From Gloeocapsa sp. DLM2.Bin57 (GTDB taxonomy: Bacteria; Cyanobacteriota; Cyanobacteriia; Cyanobacteriales; Gloeocapsaceae): a stretch of 64,000 nucleotides of DNA. Shown here piece after piece: positions 55,578 to 64,000 of the stretch. Position 1 is the stretch's first letter. Every line of letters begins with the position of its first letter. The translations under genes and the position numbers were made by a program. A model generated the notes under the pieces. The model did no database searches and was not told the origin of the DNA. It worked only from the letters and a program-made list of their open reading frames with translations. Where the stretch lies: assembly GCA_007693955.1 (NCBI GenBank), contig RECR01000112.1, positions 32,923 through 96,922 of the forward strand. Reading direction: 5' to 3'.

Positions 55578-57215
55578 CTAGTTAGACCAAAATTGATCAA
55601 GGTCAATGGATTCTATCTCCTCTTGGATATTTTGAAAGTAATCGCTGCGGGTAATTTGAGCCACGTCTTGGGCTCTTTTTTGCTCATTGATTTCGATGCG
55701 TAACTCTTCTAGTTCGGTTTTTAATTCAGTTTCTATGCGTTTGCGTTCAGTAATATCTTTGACAATACCCTCAAAATAGAGAATTTCACCTTTATCGTTG
55801 CGCACTAGACGGGTGTTTTCTTCTACCCAGATAATGCTTCCATCTTTGCGAAAGCTACGATATTCAAAGTTTTTGACTTCACCATGAATAGCTAACATAT
55901 TAATAAAGGCTAAGCGACTTTGAGGATCTACATATATTTGTGTAGTTATGTTGATAACACTATTAATCAGATCAGCGGGTGAATCATAACCATATAATTT
56001 AGCCATGGCTGGATTAACACTAATGTATTGTCCTTCCAAATTGGACTGAAAAATACCTTCTAGAGCATTTTCATAGATACTCCTGTATTTTTCCTCCATG
56101 ATTCGTAAAGCTTCAATAGCGCGTTTACGTTCAGTGATATTAATTCCGACAAAGACTATGGCTTTTTGGTTTTGATATTTTTGAGCAGCTACTAAATAAG
56201 AACGAGAATCATTAGAGAAATCTAGGTCAATGATTCCTGAGGTAAAATTATCTCTACTGTTAATAAAATTACGCAAAAAGTGAGTAAATCCGTTGTCTTG
56301 GTGTAGAAAACCTAGATTTCTACCAATGATTGCTTCTTGGTTTATATTCCATTCTTGAGCTAACTGACGATTTATACCCAAGTAAATCCCCTCAGAATTA
56401 ATCCAAGCAATCGAACCAGGAACCGCATCAATAACCGTTTCTAGTTGTTCTTTAGCGATAGAAAGTTGCTGAGATTGTTGTTTGAGATCTCGAATTGCTA
56501 TAGTTAATCCCGAAATACCCACCAAGGATAAACTAGAAAGCATTAACAATATCCCTTTGAGACCTCCACGAATTTTAGCTTGAAAAGTTTCTAGGGGTTG
56601 GGCTATTTCGAGAATTCCGCGTATGTCTCCAGTTTTCCAATCAGTTTTAGGACTTCCTGGATAACTGTTATGACAAGCTACACAACTGGCTTGCATTAAG
56701 TCTGCTTCTGCATAACGTAAGGCTATATTACCCTTATAGGGTTCAATACTAACGTAAGGTTCGTAGGGATTTTCTTTGAGTTTTTCTAAAGCGACGCGCT
56801 CAAATTGGTCTTGTGGTCCACCATCATTGTTCCAGGGAAAGGGATAGTCGCTGTAAAGTCGAATAGACATCTCAGGATTACTTTCGCGAATACGGCGGCT
56901 TAACTCCTGTAAAAGAGTAGCAGGGAGAGGAATACTCCAATCTTGACGAGTATAATCGTGAGTAACGTTGATAGCGGGATGCTCTGATACTTTAGCAACT
57001 GCTTCTGAACTATATACGGTTCGAGCTTCTCGCATCGACTCTGCTAAGAGTATGGCATTTTCTAAGGCTTGAGTTTTGACTAAGTCTTCTGATACCCTTG
57101 AGACATTCCAGAGAGTCCCTAACACTATAACTAAAAATAATAAAGTTAAGAGGGTTAGGGTTCTACTGGTTATTAGTTTGATTACTTTGTACCCAAGATA
57201 GTCCAAAGATTTCAT
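55578..57215 (-). CDS. Heme-binding DUF3365 (Tll0287-like) PAS sensor protein
   Basis: 545 residues. One N-terminal membrane span (about 17-35), then a periplasmic Tll0287-like/DUF3365 domain with a c-type heme motif CVACH near 177. A second span follows (about 222-243), then two or three PAS domains (IPGSIAWINSEG, IVFVGINITERKRA, YRSIYENALEGIFQS), and a C-terminal coiled helix. No kinase, GGDEF or other output domain is present, so output must go through another protein. It could sense redox state or a ligand through heme. Confidence 0.85.
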   Translation of the reverse strand: MKSLDYLGYKVIKLITSRTLTLLTLLFLVIVLGTLWNVSRVSEDLVKTQALENAILLAESMREARTVYSSEAVAKVSEHPAINVTHDYTRQDWSIPLPATLLQELSRRIRESNPEMSIRLYSDYPFPWNNDGGPQDQFERVALEKLKENPYEPYVSIEPYKGNIALRYAEADLMQASCVACHNSYPGSPKTDWKTGDIRGILEIAQPLETFQAKIRGGLKGILLMLSSLSLVGISGLTIAIRDLKQQSQQLSIAKEQLETVIDAVPGSIAWINSEGIYLGINRQLAQEWNINQEAIIGRNLGFLHQDNGFTHFLRNFINSRDNFTSGIIDLDFSNDSRSYLVAAQKYQNQKAIVFVGINITERKRAIEALRIMEEKYRSIYENALEGIFQSNLEGQYISVNPAMAKLYGYDSPADLINSVINITTQIYVDPQSRLAFINMLAIHGEVKNFEYRSFRKDGSIIWVEENTRLVRNDKGEILYFEGIVKDITERKRIETELKTELEELRIEINEQKRAQDVAQITRSDYFQNIQEEIESIDLDQFWSN

Positions 57216-57301
57216 TATGTGAAAATTTCCTAACCGCTCGGTTCTACTAATATAGTATTATAGCACTGGAGTTTTCCAAAGGATTGGTACAATAAGTACT
57301 T

Positions 57302-58084
57302 GTGGATACAAAAAAAGACAAGGAAAAATTGGTGGAAGATTATCAACTTTTAATAGACCTTCATAAAAGTGCAAACAGACAGGGTCCAGGGAGTGATACA
57401 GAGACGGAAAAGGCTCTCGATCTGTCTAAGATAGACCGCTCCGCTCCATTAAAGATTGCCGATATAGGTTGCGGTACGGGGGCTTCCACCCTATTGCTCG
57501 CCCGTCTCTTGAAAGCTCAGATTACAGCAGTGGATCTCCTTGAAGACTTTCTGGACATACTTAAAGGTAGAGCCGAAAATTTGGGGCTTTCTGAAAAAAT
57601 AACGCCTCTTTGCTGTTCAATGGACAATCTGCCCTTTGAAGATGCTGAATATGATCTTATCTGGTCTGAGGGTGGAATATATAATATCGGCTTTGAAAAG
57701 GGAGTAAAAGACTGGAATCGTTATCTAAAAACCGGCGGACTACTGGTAGTTTCAGAGATCACTTGGATTACAGCTTCCCGTCCCTTAGAACTGCAGAAAT
57801 ATTGGCAGGGCGAATATTCCCAAATCGATATAGCATCATCAAAAATCAGTGTACTTGAGAACAACGGTTATTCTCCGATTGGCTATTTTGTTTTACCAGA
57901 ACATTGTTGGCTAGACAATTATTATCAGCCAATGCAGGATAGCTTCAAGGATTTTCTCAACCGAAACGGCAATAGTAAAGAAGCACGTGCAATAGTGGAA
58001 GCGGAAAATCGGGAAATTGAACTGTATAAGAAATATAAAAATTATTACAGCTATGGTGTATATATCGCCAAAAAGTTGAGTTAG
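57302..58084 (+). CDS. Class I SAM-dependent methyltransferase, probably transferred
   Basis: 260 residues: KIADIGCGTGASTLLLARLL near 51 is motif I, ITAVDLLEDFLDIL near 73 motif II, and YDLIWSEGGIYNIGF near 118 motif IV. The start is GTG 57302. Codon use and base mix look unlike the neighbours: more G and C at third positions, no HIP1 site, and CTT/GGC-rich stretches. Similar proteins are common in other phyla. Substrate unknown. Confidence 0.85.
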   Translation: MDTKKDKEKLVEDYQLLIDLHKSANRQGPGSDTETEKALDLSKIDRSAPLKIADIGCGTGASTLLLARLLKAQITAVDLLEDFLDILKGRAENLGLSEKITPLCCSMDNLPFEDAEYDLIWSEGGIYNIGFEKGVKDWNRYLKTGGLLVVSEITWITASRPLELQKYWQGEYSQIDIASSKISVLENNGYSPIGYFVLPEHCWLDNYYQPMQDSFKDFLNRNGNSKEARAIVEAENREIELYKKYKNYYSYGVYIAKKLS

Positions 58085-58304
58085 CGAAACTCCTAAGTTT
58101 TTTAAAATCCTGACTAAGTAAGAGATAGGGAAGTGTGGGAAGAATGAAGAATAAGGCACTCATGCAAGAGTTAATTAATATCATGTCCGTTTAATTAGTT
58201 ATAATAAATTTTTTCCTTGATACCTTCTTCTTTTCCTCCTGCCTTACCTCACTTTTATCGTAAGTATTCACCCGAACTTGATATAACTCCTTTCCTCCGA
58301 ACTC
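58085..58304. other. Convergent intergenic gap without a recognised gene
   Basis: 220 bases between two convergent genes. AT-rich, with polypyrimidine stretches (CTTCTTTTCCTCC) and no good hairpin or open frame. Nothing identifiable was seen. Confidence 0.5.
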
Positions 58305-59384
58305 CTATTCACTAACTTCTTTATTTGGCAATATTGGGGTTAAATTATCTGAATTGACCTGACGAATATCATCAACAATTCGTTTAATAATACTAGCCAC
58401 GGGAACTGCTAAAAATATTCCTAAAATACCGCCGATTTTCGCGCCAATAAATAAGGAAATAATTAACCAAACCGGATTTAAACCGATCGCATTTCCCATA
58501 ATTCTTGGTGATAAAACATTATCATTAATTTGGTCTACAACAAAAGAAATTAAGAAAAATTTGACACCATCTGCAAAACTATTAAAGCCTAAAATAATTA
58601 AGCCTATTAAACCGAGAATTGCTCCTACAAAAGGAATAAAACCAACGATACCAAAGCCAAAACCAAATAATGCTGAGTAAGGAACACCGAATAATAGTAA
58701 TAAAACCCAGCGAGCTATACTAGAAATCGCCGTTAGAGTTAAACGAGCTAAAAAGTAGTCTTTAAATGTTTTTTGAGTATATTTAGGAATTTTTTCGTTC
58801 CAAGGTTCAGGAAAATAACTAAATATTCCTTGCCAAAATTTATCTCCACCAATCAGTAAAAAAATACTTAAAACTAAGATTAATGTTATATATACTAAAC
58901 TAGTAATAGTACCAGCGATTATCTCTAATATTTTACCCCCCAATGATTTTAAGGTATTAGCTATTTCTTGATTAATATCAACAAGTAGTGTCTTAGTGTC
59001 AAGAGATAAACGTTTAAATATAGGGTCATTGGATAAAGCTTCTAGCTGTTCATTAGTATCTTGAATCCATTGGGGAGCACTAGTAATTAGTGATCCTAAT
59101 TGTTGCACTATTAAGGGAATCAGTATTAAATTGACAATAGTCAAAAGTATTAAACTACTTACCAGAACAATAGTGATAGCTAGTTCTCGTTTTATTCCTT
59201 TTTCAATCAATAATTTAACTAATAACTCTAAGATAAACGCTAAAATACTAGCGATAATAATAAAACTGATTAAAGGTTGTAAATAGTTAACTAGAAAAGA
59301 TAAAAGAAATCCATTAAGAAATAATAACGGAAAAAGAAACAATAAACGTAGCCAAGTAGGAAGTTTTTTAAAATTTTCGATCAT
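58305..59384 (-). CDS. AI-2E family transporter (PerM-like)
   Basis: 359 residues with eight membrane segments in the family order: three near the N-terminus, a long helical loop (about 90-150), and a C-terminal bundle with GFGIVGFIPFVGAILGLIG near 240 and DQINDNVLSPRIMG near 290. Members export signal molecules or ions; the substrate here is unknown. Confidence 0.88.
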   Translation of the reverse strand: MIENFKKLPTWLRLLFLFPLLFLNGFLLSFLVNYLQPLISFIIIASILAFILELLVKLLIEKGIKRELAITIVLVSSLILLTIVNLILIPLIVQQLGSLITSAPQWIQDTNEQLEALSNDPIFKRLSLDTKTLLVDINQEIANTLKSLGGKILEIIAGTITSLVYITLILVLSIFLLIGGDKFWQGIFSYFPEPWNEKIPKYTQKTFKDYFLARLTLTAISSIARWVLLLLFGVPYSALFGFGFGIVGFIPFVGAILGLIGLIILGFNSFADGVKFFLISFVVDQINDNVLSPRIMGNAIGLNPVWLIISLFIGAKIGGILGIFLAVPVASIIKRIVDDIRQVNSDNLTPILPNKEVSE

Positions 59385-59397
59385 AAAAAAATATTAT

Positions 59398-59425
59398 AGA
59401 TGCGCTAAGAAAACTTAACGCATCT
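59398..59425 (-). terminator. Terminator after the DUF4912 receptor gene
   Basis: AGATGCG and CGCATCT arms, one mismatch, then TAAG/CTTA around AAAA. On the minus strand ATAATATTTTTTT follows the stem. It separates the receptor gene from the downstream transporter gene. Confidence 0.8.
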
Positions 59426-59431
59426 TGAGAA

Positions 59432-62353
59432 TTAAACCTGAGAAGGTAAACTTACAGGAGTAGATTTAGCGATACTCACCCAATCTCCCTGTTCATTATA
59501 GTAACCGAGTTCAACGAGATAATCGCGATCGCTTACTGGGATGGTAATATGTACTTTTTGATTGGTCAATTCACAATCCATTTCCTTGACTAACTCAGTT
59601 CCTGCGATATTGACATCATAGAGTCTCAATTTAGCTGAGGATATTTGTTGGTCTGCTAATGTTAATTCCCAAGTGACATCAGCATTTTGGTTATCTTGGG
59701 GAACTAAGGTAACTTTACTAACTTGAGGATCATCAACTGGACAAGCAGGTATATGTACTGGTTGAGAGCGAGCCAATCTTAACCAACCGCCCGCTTCTGT
59801 AATATATCCTATTTCGATAATATAATCTCGGTTATCTACAGGGATAGGTAGATAATATTCTGTATCTGTTTCGGTGCAATCAAATTGGTGCATACTGTAG
59901 GCAATTTCCTCATCAGTGTCAATACTAGTAACGTCGTAGAGACGTAAAGCGAGGATTTGACCACCTTGAGCTTGATAAGCTTCTTGAGCTATTTTAGAGA
60001 TTGTCCAATAAGCATAAGCTTCACGACAGCTACGAGGTAGTAAAGTAATTTCACTGTTAGTCACCTCGTCAGGGGGAGTAAGGATAGGGGGTTGTATCCC
60101 ATTATGGGAGTTAACCTCAAATTCATCCCCGACCATTTGACTAGCTTCTAGATATTCTGGGGTTTCTACAGGTGGACAAACAGGAACTCTTACAGCTTCA
60201 GAACGTGCTAAACAGAACCAATTACCTTCAGGGGTAACATAACCAAGTTCTACTAAATAATCACGATTATCTAAAGGGATAGGCACATGATAATCTTGTA
60301 AATCTGGTGAGCAAGGTAATTCTAGGATTTCTTCTGATTCTTGTGCGTCAATATCCTTGTCGGTGACGTCATAGAGACGTAGTAATAACTGTTCGGTTGC
60401 ACTTGGTTTGAGGGAGTCAGATAATTCCCAATAAGCATAGGCTTCACGACAGCTGCGAGGTACTAGAATAAGGCGATTTTGGGGAACATCGTCGCTGAAG
60501 TCTAATTCATTGTTAGATTCTTCGGAGATAACTTCGGTTGCGGAAACCATTTCTCCGAATCCTATAGGATCAGTATCTGTGACGGAGAACATCTCTCCTG
60601 CTGTTTCTTTAGGACAAGCGGGTACGTGGACTGCTTCTGAACGAGTGATACTAAACCAATTACCCTCAGCGTTAGTATAACCGAGGTCAGCCACATAATC
60701 GCGATCATCTACGGGAATATCAATATGTAAATCTTGTGCTTGATAATCACAATCTGCTTCACTCATCAACTCTCCCGCGTGCACTTCTTGGTTAGTTACA
60801 TCATAAAGACGTAGTTTGAGTTGTTTGCTTGCGTCTAGGTGTTCTTGTGGTACTTCCCAATAGGCGTAAGCTTGTTTACAATTGCGAGGTACTAAAATAA
60901 TGCGACTACAAGCAGGAACAAGCACTGATTCTGAACGCGCTAGGGAGATCCAATTACTGTCAGCATTTTTATAACCGAGTTCAGCGACATAGTTGCGATT
61001 ATCTTTAGGTATAGAGACGTGTAAGTCCGGTTCTTGGCGATCGCATTCTAGCTGTGAGATTAAGTTTTCTGTTCCGGTTGGGGTTATTTCGTAGATGCGT
61101 AGTTGAAGATCTCTTCCTCCATCTTCTCTGATTCTCTCTTGACGGGTTGAGGGTATTTCCCAATAAGCGTAAGCTTGTTTACAATCACGAGGTACTAAGA
61201 TAATTCGGCTATTTTCAACTATGGGTGGCACTACTGGCGGTACTACTGCAGGGGTAGGAGCTACAGCCTCTACTACTGCTTCTGGTTCATCTTTTTTTCT
61301 ACCTAACAACCACCATAATAATCCACCGATGATGGGAATTAATAATAACCACCAGGGGAATCCACCTTGTGCTTCTGGTGCTGGTGCTGGTGCTGGTGTT
61401 GGGGTTTCCTCTACTGGTTCTTCTACAATAGCTTCAGGGATTTCCTCTACGGTTTCCTCTACGGTTTCTGCTGGGGTTTCCTCTACAATAGCCTCATCTA
61501 CAGGCTCTGGGGGAGTTTCACCAACTAAAAACCCTAGAAATAATGCAGCAGCTTCACTAGGTTGGTCTTTATAAACGTAAGTCAGGGGTTGGGAAAAAGG
61601 ATAACGAGGATCATCGGGTAAAACCCCAGACATAGGAACTATTTTGATGTTGGTTATCTCATCTGCTCTCTCAGCGATACCATAACTAATCCCATCATCC
61701 CCTAATTTCTCAGCTATTTGCTCCAAGGTAGCATCTACAGGGACTACTTCTGCGGGGGATGAGGTAAACTCTTGTTCGGTGAAAACTGGGTATTTACTTA
61801 ACGCTTCGCGGGTGTCGTCTTCTTCGGCGCGATCGATGAATCTGATCGGTACATCAGGTCCACCTACTTCACTCCAATTGGTGATTTCTCCACGGAAGAT
61901 TTGGGCGAATTGTTCGTCTGTGAGGTCTCCATCAAAAGGGTTCTCACTCCCGATGATGATGGCTATTTTTTTGAATCTATCCAGGTTTACCTGTTGATAA
62001 CCCTGGGCTTTTTCTTCTTCTGTTAATTCTCTTCCTAATGCTGCTAAATCTATGTCTCCTCTGTCTAAAGCTTCTAAAGCTGCTTGAGAATCGCTATACT
62101 CAATTTGTACTTGTGCTCCTGGATATTGACTCTCAAAGTCGTTTTTAAACTCTTCGTTCACTTGTTCCATGGCTGTATCACCATCGATGCGAACTATCAA
62201 ATCCTCTGGGACATTGTCTGGAATCACAAACACAGGGGTATCTTGCGCAAATACAGGCTGTATTCCTTCGAGAGGTTTAATTATCTCACCCGTAGTTGCT
62301 ACACTAAGCATTAGGGCTAAAGTTACTAAAGATGAATTACGGTTTTTGATCAT
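59432..62353 (-). CDS. Membrane receptor: PstS-like domain plus five DUF4912 repeats
   Basis: 973 residues. A signal peptide or anchor (about 1-36), then a periplasmic phosphate-binding-protein-like domain (about 40-275; DIDLAALGRELTEEEKAQGY, FAQIFRGEITNWSEVGG). A Val/Glu/Pro low-complexity linker (about 283-330) leads to one membrane span (about 331-350). On the far side are five DUF4912 units starting near 382, 482, 625, 765 and 885. Four have the (I/L)xPRxCxxAYAYW core; the fifth is degenerate. This looks like a sensor linking an outside ligand to cytoplasmic DUF4912 domains. Ligand unknown. Confidence 0.85.
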   Translation of the reverse strand: MIKNRNSSLVTLALMLSVATTGEIIKPLEGIQPVFAQDTPVFVIPDNVPEDLIVRIDGDTAMEQVNEEFKNDFESQYPGAQVQIEYSDSQAALEALDRGDIDLAALGRELTEEEKAQGYQQVNLDRFKKIAIIIGSENPFDGDLTDEQFAQIFRGEITNWSEVGGPDVPIRFIDRAEEDDTREALSKYPVFTEQEFTSSPAEVVPVDATLEQIAEKLGDDGISYGIAERADEITNIKIVPMSGVLPDDPRYPFSQPLTYVYKDQPSEAAALFLGFLVGETPPEPVDEAIVEETPAETVEETVEEIPEAIVEEPVEETPTPAPAPAPEAQGGFPWWLLLIPIIGGLLWWLLGRKKDEPEAVVEAVAPTPAVVPPVVPPIVENSRIILVPRDCKQAYAYWEIPSTRQERIREDGGRDLQLRIYEITPTGTENLISQLECDRQEPDLHVSIPKDNRNYVAELGYKNADSNWISLARSESVLVPACSRIILVPRNCKQAYAYWEVPQEHLDASKQLKLRLYDVTNQEVHAGELMSEADCDYQAQDLHIDIPVDDRDYVADLGYTNAEGNWFSITRSEAVHVPACPKETAGEMFSVTDTDPIGFGEMVSATEVISEESNNELDFSDDVPQNRLILVPRSCREAYAYWELSDSLKPSATEQLLLRLYDVTDKDIDAQESEEILELPCSPDLQDYHVPIPLDNRDYLVELGYVTPEGNWFCLARSEAVRVPVCPPVETPEYLEASQMVGDEFEVNSHNGIQPPILTPPDEVTNSEITLLPRSCREAYAYWTISKIAQEAYQAQGGQILALRLYDVTSIDTDEEIAYSMHQFDCTETDTEYYLPIPVDNRDYIIEIGYITEAGGWLRLARSQPVHIPACPVDDPQVSKVTLVPQDNQNADVTWELTLADQQISSAKLRLYDVNIAGTELVKEMDCELTNQKVHITIPVSDRDYLVELGYYNEQGDWVSIAKSTPVSLPSQV

Positions 62354-62411
62354 TTTTTGTTTCGTTTTATTCTTGAATTTTAAACTTAAGGGTAACTTAT
62401 TTTAATTGATT

Positions 62412-62972
62412 CTAGTTTACTTTTTGTTCTACCCCAAATCCGACTAACATGACTTGATCAAGTGGTTGTTCTGTTTGGGGACGTTGATAGTTAATAATTT
62501 GGCGAATACGTAGTTTAGGATTCACTAGAGTAATAGAATCTACCGAGACTATTTTGGTGTAATTAGTTCTCATTAATAGTTTGTTGGTTTCTAGGTTAAA
62601 ACTAAAGCTAGAGACAATGGGTTTAGCTTCTTCATAAGCTCTATCTCTGAGATAATCTCCTTGGAGTAGTGTATCTTTTTTCGCTGTGATAATAAACAGA
62701 ATATTGAGATTTTGACTGACTTCTTCTCCTGTTTCGGAGATGGTGTAAAATTCTAAATTAAATCCCAGTATTTGAGCAAGTGGTTGAGAATATTCGTATT
62801 GGTTATCTGTAAGTACTTGGATTTTGGCTGTTTCTGTTAGGGGTTTGATTTGGAATTCTGTACGTGATCGCTCGATTATGGGTTTAGTGAAATAGTGATA
62901 GGTTCTCTCACTCACCCAATTCCCTACACAACAAGCAAAAAAATCGTTAAATTGATCAATAACAATTGTCAT
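62412..62972 (-). CDS. Phycobiliprotein lyase, CpcS/CpeS family
   Basis: 186 residues with FFACCVGNWVSERTYHYF near 10, the family's GxWxSxRTYHY core, and a lipocalin-like beta barrel pattern ending in YQRPQTEQPLDQVMLVGFG. CpcS-type lyases attach phycocyanobilin to Cys82 of allophycocyanin and phycocyanin subunits; ApcD (31592-32077) would be a substrate. The subgroup cannot be fixed. Confidence 0.82.
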   Translation of the reverse strand: MTIVIDQFNDFFACCVGNWVSERTYHYFTKPIIERSRTEFQIKPLTETAKIQVLTDNQYEYSQPLAQILGFNLEFYTISETGEEVSQNLNILFIITAKKDTLLQGDYLRDRAYEEAKPIVSSFSFNLETNKLLMRTNYTKIVSVDSITLVNPKLRIRQIINYQRPQTEQPLDQVMLVGFGVEQKVN

Positions 62973-62991
62973 AGTTTTACTGTTAAATTAT

Positions 62992-63885
62992 ATGGATATT
63001 AGTTCAGCTTTGCCCACTTTTGTGGTAACACTACGAGAAGGTTTTGAGGCTTCTTTGATCGTAGGAATTATTTTAGCTTGTTTAGCTAAAGCAGGTCAAA
63101 CTCAATTAAATCGTTGGGTTTATCAGGGAATTGGCGCAGGAATCGTGGCTAGCGTCATGTTAGGGTTATTTTTATGGGAAATTCTCAACGGGATTGATTC
63201 TGTGGTGATTAAACAGTTATTACAGGGTGGATTTGGAGTGGTGGCGATCGCCTTGTTAAGTTGGATGTTAATTTGGATGACGCAACAAGCTAAATCTCTC
63301 AAATCAGAGGTTGAATCCAAGATTACCCAAGCTTTAACAGAGGAAAAAAATGCGCAACGGTTAGTTTTTTTATTAGTATTTGTCGCCGTTTTACAAGAAG
63401 GTTTTGAGACGGTATTATTTATCGTAGCCAAGTTTGAGCAAGAATGGTTATTACCTGGATTAGGAGCGATCGCAGGATTAGGAGTAGCGGTTATTTTAGG
63501 TTTCCTTCTCTTCAAATGGGGTGTCAGATTAAATATTCGTCTTTTCTTTCAGATTATGGGGGTTTTCCTCCTTCTAATCATCGGTGGTTTAGTAGTTGGT
63601 ACATTAAGACATTTTGAGACAGCTTTGCTAGTTCTATCTCAGTCTTCGAGTCGTAATCTATGCTTAAATTGGGGTCAATCTTGTTTATTAGGTCCATTGG
63701 TTTGGGATTGGAGTGGTATTCTACCAGATAAACAGTTTCCTGGTATTTTGCTCAAATCTTTACTAGGTTATCGAGAAAGATTATATCTAGTACAAGCAAT
63801 TGCTTATCTAACTTTTTTGGGCACAATTGGTAGTCTTTATGTCCGTAGTTTAATACCTCAAACTGCCAATTTAAAGAGTTCGTAA
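62992..63885 (+). CDS. FTR1-family iron permease
   Basis: 297 residues with seven membrane spans and two glutamate motifs: REGFEA near 16 and QEGFET near 145, the iron-conducting REGLE/REGxE pair of FTR1/EfeU. The second motif has Gln in place of Arg. No EfeO/EfeB gene follows in the window. It is divergent from the bilin lyase gene across 19 bases. Confidence 0.9.
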   Translation: MDISSALPTFVVTLREGFEASLIVGIILACLAKAGQTQLNRWVYQGIGAGIVASVMLGLFLWEILNGIDSVVIKQLLQGGFGVVAIALLSWMLIWMTQQAKSLKSEVESKITQALTEEKNAQRLVFLLVFVAVLQEGFETVLFIVAKFEQEWLLPGLGAIAGLGVAVILGFLLFKWGVRLNIRLFFQIMGVFLLLIIGGLVVGTLRHFETALLVLSQSSSRNLCLNWGQSCLLGPLVWDWSGILPDKQFPGILLKSLLGYRERLYLVQAIAYLTFLGTIGSLYVRSLIPQTANLKSS

Positions 63886-63936
63886 CAGCGAAGGGAATTT
63901 TAGGTGTTATGTATTATAATTGCCATAATACCTACT

Positions 63937-63965
63937 CCCCGTCTCCTCACAGGTGTAGGTTTTTG
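63937..63965 (+). terminator. Possible terminator or small-RNA end
   Basis: ACCTAC and GTAGGT pair around a 19-base loop and are followed by TTTT. A TATAAT box lies at 63915-63920, so a short transcript of about 40 bases could start near 63927 and end here. Otherwise it is the FTR1 terminator. Confidence 0.4.
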
Positions 63966-64000
63966 ACAATGAGATTCTGGCGAAGGTGAGACAAGGAAGA

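Noticed and set aside
61221..61574. Plus-strand reading frame rich in Gly, Ser and Thr
   Set aside because: It mirrors the low-complexity linker of the receptor gene on the other strand.
63123..63515. Minus-strand frame opposite the FTR1 gene
   Set aside because: Shadow of a membrane-protein gene; no start signal or conserved motif.
63940..63957. Yfr1 small RNA (CTCCTCACA motif)
   Set aside because: The conserved ACTCCTCACAC core is not matched exactly; only the terminator-like hairpin is kept.
1..64000. tRNA genes, tmRNA, rRNA
   Set aside because: No intergenic region showed a T-arm consensus or other signature of these RNAs.

Overview
The window is chromosomal DNA of a phycobilisome-containing cyanobacterium that makes beta-carboxysomes. 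The evidence is petB-petD and petM (cytochrome b6f), apcD (phycobilisome terminal emitter), ndhO, ycf3, ycf20, ccmO, the Synechocystis-type CtpA, sigF, a cyanobacterial rnpB, a CpcS/CpeS-type bilin lyase, squalene-hopene cyclase, and many GCGATCGC (HIP1) palindromes, e.g. 3423-3430 and 12734-12741. The DNA is AT-rich by eye. The species cannot be fixed from the sequence alone. No tRNA, CRISPR array, intact insertion sequence or phage module was seen.

Layout. 1-6188 (minus): a C5 DNA methyltransferase broken by an in-frame TGA, dnaG, ctpA, an FkbM methyltransferase, mdh and ndhO. 6294-8041 (plus): a SAM-cleaving DUF62 enzyme and rnz. 8027-11333 (minus): a small Cys-rich protein, cobU, lpxD, serS. 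11446-16575: ftsQ, petM (37 codons, opposite strand), pdxA, a membrane-anchored glycosidase-like protein and a GT4 glycosyltransferase. 16620-21151: dxs, a hexapeptide acyltransferase, a GT2 glycosyltransferase and the prenyl synthase sds. 21152-21803 has no convincing gene but several hairpins, so it may encode an RNA. 21888-29205 is a redox-rich stretch: transglutaminase, PerR, type II peroxiredoxin, glutathione reductase, two HEAT-repeat proteins and gshA. 29207-36227: trmL, an exosortase, small conserved proteins, apcD, queD, a VKOR-thioredoxin fusion, an Anbu proteasome-like protein, ccdA and a methyltransferase. 36390-43760: ccmO, a secreted protein, a decayed PEP-CTERM-like remnant, an oxidoreductase, rnc, rnpB, DUF3611, ycf20, sigF and membrane proteins. 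43843-53088: an SDR-CIA30 fusion, an Fe-alcohol dehydrogenase-like protein, an aminotransferase, a glycosyltransferase, gatC, ycf3, shc, petB-petD. 53141-64000: a GT4 enzyme, a chimeric MinD/glutaminase gene, a heme-PAS sensor, a probably transferred methyltransferase, an AI-2E family permease, a PstS-like/DUF4912 receptor, a bilin lyase and an FTR1 permease.

How the genes work together. Most are housekeeping genes in short, strand-switching operons typical of cyanobacterial chromosomes. Three groups look functional: (i) PerR, peroxiredoxin, glutathione reductase and gshA form a peroxide/glutathione group; (ii) VKOR-Trx and CcdA flank Anbu, giving a thiol-oxidising and a thiol-reducing membrane protein side by side; (iii) several glycosyltransferases, a glycosidase-like protein and an exosortase point to surface polysaccharide or protein work.

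The most unusual locus is 54299-55565. The first half of a MinD/ParA-type ATPase is joined in frame to the last two thirds of a glutaminase. The P-loop segment is frameshifted away and the glutaminase SxxK catalytic motif is missing at the joint. It is best read as a deletion-made chimera; whether the fused protein is made is open.
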